Positions 7,952-12,288 of a stretch of DNA of 12,288 nucleotides are shown piece after piece. The notes under the pieces are model-generated. The model was not told where the DNA came from, did no database searches, and saw only the letters and a list, made by a program, of their open reading frames with translations. The position numbers were made by a program, and so were the translations under genes. Origin of the DNA: Pleurotus djamor (taxonomy: Eukaryota; Basidiomycota; Agaricomycetes; Agaricales; Pleurotaceae); assembly GCA_029747585.1 (NCBI GenBank), contig JAPEVF010001217.1, positions 1 through 12,288 on the forward strand, in the 5' to 3' direction. The first letter of the stretch is position 1. The number at the start of each line of letters is the position of its first letter.

Positions 7952-8353
7952 GTAGAGTCGCCCGTAGATGCATTGTGTTGCTTGACATGGACGTTGTGAT
8001 GAATGGATGCTACACGCGGCTAATATTTTCACAGACGAGATTAGATAGCGACTTGGAAGGACGGGACCGGATGGGACGTCGGGTCACTCAACCAGGTTTT
8101 CTGACTTCCTCCGCCCGAAGAACGCGAGTTTCGACGCGTCCCACACTCTTTCATGCGTATCGCGTGCCCACAAGCACGCCAATGGATCACAAGTTCATGT
8201 CGACTCCAAGCATGTGCTTCACCGCTGCTGACGCGGCCAAAATATAAACGGATCTCTCATTCAATTCGCGACTCACGACTCCCCTCTTTCCGCAGTTGTG
8301 CCACAACCGGGTTCAACTCTTCTTTCCAGGCGCCGAACTTATTACAGAGATCA
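7952..8353 (+). promoter_or_regulatory. Intergenic region and promoter of the aminopeptidase
   Basis: These 402 bp separate the stop of the coiled-coil gene from the aminopeptidase ATG. A TATAAA lies at 8243-8248, about 106 bp before the ATG. A CT-rich run ending in CGCAG at about 8279-8295 is a likely start-site pyrimidine tract, or less likely a 5' UTR intron end. ACGCGT at 8134-8139 matches the MluI cell-cycle box sequence, though one six-base site is weak evidence. An open frame of 67 codons starting with ATG 8153 runs in phase into the aminopeptidase. I see no separate gene here. Confidence 0.5.
8243..8248 (+). promoter_or_regulatory. TATA box for the aminopeptidase gene
   Basis: TATAAA in the context AAATATAAACGG. 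It implies initiation around 8270-8300 and so favours ATG 8354, the first downstream in-frame ATG, as the main start. Confidence 0.5.
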
Positions 8354-11300
8354 ATGGCCTCTGCAACTCCAACAACCCAGGACCAGTATCGGCTCCCACT
8401 TAACCTCAAGCCGACCCACTATGAGGTCACCATCAAGACCGACTTGGAAAAGTTGACTTTCAGTGGCTTCGTAAAGGCTCAGTATGTGCCCCCTGTTCAT
8501 CTCGCATGTTGGTATTAATCTAGTTCATCTACCAGCCTCGAAGTCAAGGAAGAGACTTCGCAAGTCGTTTTGAACACCGCCGATCTTGAGCTCGGAACGG
8601 CGTCGCTCTATTCTGAAGAATCGCAGCAGGAGCTACTTCAATCCGATTACACCTATGATAGCGTCCAGGAGCGGGCTACTTTCCACTTCCCGTCACCCTT
8701 GCCTGCTGGATCCAAGGCGCAGTTCCAGGTCGCTTTCTCGGGAGAGCTCACAGGCAGCATGACGGGTTACTACAAATCTTCATGGGAGCATGAGGGGAAA
8801 ACGAAGTATTATGCCCTGACCCAGTTCGAGGTGAGTAGACCGATCACCATCCAACGATCTACTCGTCCTAATGCATTCTTGTTCAGCCCACTGCTGCTCG
8901 TCGTGCATTCCCTTGCTGGGATGAACCTCTCCTCAAGGCCACATTCGCGATCACCCTCATCTCCCGCGAAAACACCGTCAGTCTTAGTAACATGCCCTCG
9001 ATCTCCGAAGAAACCTACGTACCTGGATCAGCTCCAGCTGAATCGCCGTTGGGCAAGGTCCTCTCCACCATCGATGACTCCGAGAAATGGAAAATCACCA
9101 AGTTCCAAAGCACCCCTCCTATGTCCAGTTACATCGTTGCTTGGGCTAATGGTCCCTTCGAACACTTGGAAAAGGTCATCACTAGCCCATTGACCGGAAA
9201 GGAGCTTCCCCTCCGCATGTATGGTTAGTAACTTTCTTTCCGATCGCTTGTTTCCCTGTGGTTGACATCCGATACTTACAGCTACGCCTGACAACATCGA
9301 CCAGGCACACTTTGCTCTCGACGTCACCGCCAAAGTCCTCCCGATCTACGAAGAGGTCTTCGATGTAGCGTACCCTTTGCCCAAGCTCGATACTTTGGTG
9401 GTATGTTAGATTGAAGATTCCTTACGCCATTTTCGACCCTACTCACTAGAATGCTAGGCTAGTGACTTCGATGCAGGTCGGTACCACGACCACCCAACAG
9501 TCAAGAGTAAATTTAATATTCGTTCACAGGTGCTATGGAAAACTGGGGTTTGATCACTGGCCGAACAATTGCTCTCCTCTTCAACCCGGAGCGTGGTGAT
9601 CTCGCTGCGAAGAAGCAGGTCGCCACCACCCAAAGCCATGAAGTTGCTCACATGTGGTATGCCTTTTCGATCGCTCAGTCAATCTCTGTGCATCTAAAAT
9701 TCGGTCAGGTTCGGAAACATCACAACTATGGAATGGTGGAACTACCTCTACCTCAACGAAGGTCCGTCCATGCGCGATGACCATATAATTCCTTCTAACA
9801 CCGTGCTACAGGTTTCGCTACATTGGTTTGTGCAGTTCGAGTATTCCCTAGAGCCAATCATTGACCAGTCTTACCATAGATGGGAGAAGTCATTATTGCT
9901 GGTAAATGTTCTGTACCTCTCACACTCGTTGTGCCACTAATTCTCGGTTCCTCTAGACAAGTAAGTTTCCCCGAAGAACTTTAATGTTCGGTATCTTGAC
10001 CAAGCTTGAAGGGTCTTCCCTGAGTGGAAAGTCGATTCGGCCTTTATCTCCGGCCACCTCAACCGTGCCCTTGCCCTTGACGCCAAACTCTCTTCGCACC
10101 CCATTGAAGTGGAGTGCCCCGATGCCAACCACATCAACCAGGTAGGCTATATCCACCCACATCGTCAGAACTCGACCTGATTCAACGACAACCATATAGA
10201 TCTTCGATGCCCTCTCATACTCCAAGGCGGCTTCTGGTAAGAGCTCTCAAGCCTGTGCGAGCCGCCACTCACCCCATTGTCAGTCTTGCGTATGCTTTCG
10301 AGCTACGTCGGGGAGGACAAATTCCTCAAGGGGGTCTCCATTTACCTTAAGAAGAAGCTCTACGCCAACAGTATTACCACTGATCTCTGGCAAGGCATTA
10401 GCGAGGCAACCGGTGAGTTTATCTTACATAGGAGCTGCACATCAAGTATGCTAAGGTTCAAACGCAGGCGTCGATGTTGTTCGGCTCATGGACAACTGGA
10501 TCACCAAGGTCGAACACATTCCTCTTGTGGTGTTCCCTTTGCGGGCAGCTGACCTGGAATCTTCTAGATGGGCTTCCCGGTCCTGACAGTGACAGAGACA
10601 CCAGAGGGTATTAAAGTCCGTCAGGATCGTTTCCTCGAAACAGGGCACGCCGACCCCAAGGACAACGAGACCATCTGGTCAGTGTCTCGTGCCTTGTATT
10701 CGCCGTACATTAACCGACAAAAATCAGGAACGTTCCCTTGAGCATCCTCTCCGTCGATGGCGAAGGCAAGGCCGTCGTTGACAGAACGCCTGTTCTTGAA
10801 AGCCGGGAGCACACTTTCCCTCTTGATACCAGCAAGACCTTCAAGTTGAATGCTGATACCACCGGTGTCTGTGAGTGAAGTCCCGTTTCAGTGCGTTGAG
10901 TAACTCAGGACACCTGCCTTTTAGACCGCGTCCTATACACACCTGAGCGACTAGCGAAGATTGCCGCCGAAGCTGCTAAGGCCGACTCACCCTTCTCCCT
11001 CAACGACCGAATTGGCTTGGTGCACGATGCTATGCAATTAGCTCGTGCTGGCCATGCTAAGTTGAGTAGCGCCTTGACATTGGTTGACGGTCTTAAGAAC
11101 GAGAAAGAATGTAAGGATTGTTTCGTCGTCTGATTTGCCTCCCCTCATGCAACTCTCTGTCTAGATCTCGTTTGGTCTGGAATCGCTGAGAATGTCGGTT
11201 CTTTGACTTCCATCTGGTGGGAGAATCCCGAGATCGTGGACTCTCTCAATGCTTTCCGTCGGGTAAGTGATATGTGACTTGAGCTCGGGGATCATCTTAA

Positions 11301-12288
11301 CCATGTGCTATGTATAGGCCTTGTTCTCGCCTTTGGTTGAGAAATTAGGATACGACTATGCCGATGGTGAATCCACAGACACTCAACAACTGCGCACGAC
11401 GGCCATCTCACAAGCCGCAAGGGCCAAGGATCCAAAGTAGGGTTTTCTTGTTTTCGCCAGGCGGCATCGTCCGTTGACTCACGTTCTTTCTTGATTCCAC
11501 AATGCAGGGTTGTGGAGGAATTACGGAGCCGGTTCTCTCACTATATGAAGACGGGTGAAGATAGCCAGATCCCCGCTGATCTCCAACGTATCATCTTCTC
11601 AACGGTACGCGTGGTTTCTTTGATTCAAAGGAAACTTTGACCCATGGTGGTTAAATAGGCCGTAGAATATGGTGGTCAAGAGGAGTATGATGCCGTAATG
11701 CAAATCAATGAAAAGCCTAAGGCCCCAAGTGCAAGAACGGCTGCCATGTGAGTTTTTTCTGGTGGTGGCTGTCTCTTTTCCATCCCGTGGGTTGACTTTT
11801 TACTTGTTCCGGTTATATAGCTTTGCCCTTTGTCAAACTCAGGACAAGGCCATTTTGGACGCGACCTTCCGATACATCATCGACAAGTCTCGCGATCAGG
11901 ATGTGGTGTATTTCTTCCGTGGATTCGAGTCCAACACGTTCTCTCGTAGAGCTGTTGGGCAGTTCTTCAAGGACAACTACGACACTGTGAGTTGCCTGGA
12001 AAGCGCGAATGCGGGGTTGCTTGTTGACACGGTGTCTAGTTGTATAAGCGATTCGAGGGCAATTTCACGCTGAAGTACCTTGTGGAGGTGAGCAGCCAGG
12101 TGATCCGCGGCTAAGCGACGGCTAAAGGTAGAGCATTCCAGATGTCGTTTGACAGTCTTTCTAGCGAACAAGACTACAAGGAGACGGAGGCGTTCTTTGC
12201 GGTAAGCCCATTTATCCGCGCTGATGGATATGAATACAAACCGAGTGTGTTTTGACAGGACAAGGAAAAGTCCAAGTACAGTATGTCG
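8354..12288 (+). CDS. M1 zinc aminopeptidase, Ape2/AAP1/puromycin-sensitive type, 3' end missing
   Basis: Zinc metallopeptidase that removes N-terminal residues from peptides, normally cytosolic. There are 25 exons: 8354-8481, 8536-8830, 8887-9223, 9282-9400, 9458-9476, 9530-9656, 9709-9761, 9812-9825, 9880-9901, 9957-9960, 10012-10141, 10200-10236, 10284-10412, 10468-10508, 10568-10677, 10728-10870, 10925-11110, 11165-11262, 11318-11436, 11508-11604, 11659-11747, 11821-11986, 12040-12087, 12142-12201, and 12259-12280 with a donor at 12281. This gives 864 codons with every phase consistent. Key residues are GAMEN at 300-304, zinc ligands H336 and H340 in HEVAH with E359 in LNEG (HEXXH-X18-E), and catalytic Tyr423 in SYSKAAS. 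The N-terminal beta domain and C-terminal helical domain both follow the family, and only the last few dozen residues are missing. No frame break is seen. Exon 10 is 4 nt. An in-frame 67-codon upstream extension could give a mitochondrial form. Confidence 0.95.
9957..9960 (+). other. 4-nt microexon of the aminopeptidase
   Basis: The four bases ACAA lie between introns 9902-9956 (GTAAAT...CTCTAG) and 9961-10011 (GTAAGT...TTGAAG). With G9901 they make GAC (Asp). Their last two bases with G10012 make AAG (Lys), giving EVIIADKVFPEWK, the conserved sequence after the zinc site. Skipping them shifts the frame. Confidence 0.8.

Noticed and set aside
7975..8247. Plus-strand open frame of 90 codons in the intergenic region
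   Set aside because: No family motif and no splice link to either neighbour, and it runs into the TATA region of the aminopeptidase promoter.
1..12288. A novel mobile element, CRISPR-like array, toxin or biosynthetic cluster
   Set aside because: I found no terminal repeats, direct-repeat arrays, transposase motifs or clustered biosynthetic enzymes; all but one gene match conserved eukaryotic families.

Overview
The window reads as nuclear DNA of a filamentous basidiomycete, probably an agaricomycete. The genes are densely packed and cut by many short introns, mostly 45-60 bp with GT..AG ends and CTNAY-like branch sites. The best-matched products have fungal forms: an EF-3-type ABC ATPase with an inserted chromodomain, and a peroxisomal import receptor N-terminus with the fungal Pex5/Pex20 opening. 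The assembly is a draft. It carries four isolated N bases (999, 5288, 6481, 6707). At least two of them, plus one A7 run, are surplus bases that break otherwise clean reading frames, as expected from homopolymer miscalls.

Layout. (1) 1-1223, +: 3' part of an EF-3-like ABC-F ATPase (New1/Elf1 type), running off the left edge. (2) 1407-3133, +: complete nine-exon FAD-dependent monooxygenase of the salicylate-hydroxylase type, 433 aa. (3) 3181-4340, -: complete mitochondrial electron transfer flavoprotein alpha subunit, 352 aa, three exons. It converges on gene 2 with only 47 bp between the stop codons. (4) 4520 to about 5253, +: N-terminal region of a Pex5/Pex20-type receptor, divergent from ETF-alpha across a 179 bp shared promoter. 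It has no recognisable C-terminal domain. (5) About 5307-7951, +: an unrecognised, largely disordered, Lys/Pro/Ser-rich probable nuclear protein with a SUMO-interaction-like motif and a C-terminal helical/coiled-coil region. Its 5' end is unclear where it abuts gene 4. (6) 8354-12288, +: M1 zinc aminopeptidase (Ape2/AAP1/puromycin-sensitive type), 24 introns seen before it runs off the right edge.

These are core cell functions: translation or mRNP ATPase, flavin oxidation, mitochondrial electron transfer, peroxisomal import and peptide turnover. I see no mobile element, CRISPR, tRNA, rRNA or gene cluster of a new defence or biosynthetic kind. ETF-alpha and the peroxin share a promoter and both can serve fatty-acid oxidation, which is the only functional pairing the layout suggests.

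The unusual content lies in gene structure. The aminopeptidase needs a 4-nt microexon at 9957-9960, within a run of 14-, 22- and 4-nt exons just after the zinc site. There are two well-supported GC-AG introns and a third possible one, an ETF-alpha intron with a frame-breaking decoy acceptor, a cUUCGg hairpin between genes 1 and 2, and an unexplained junction between genes 4 and 5.
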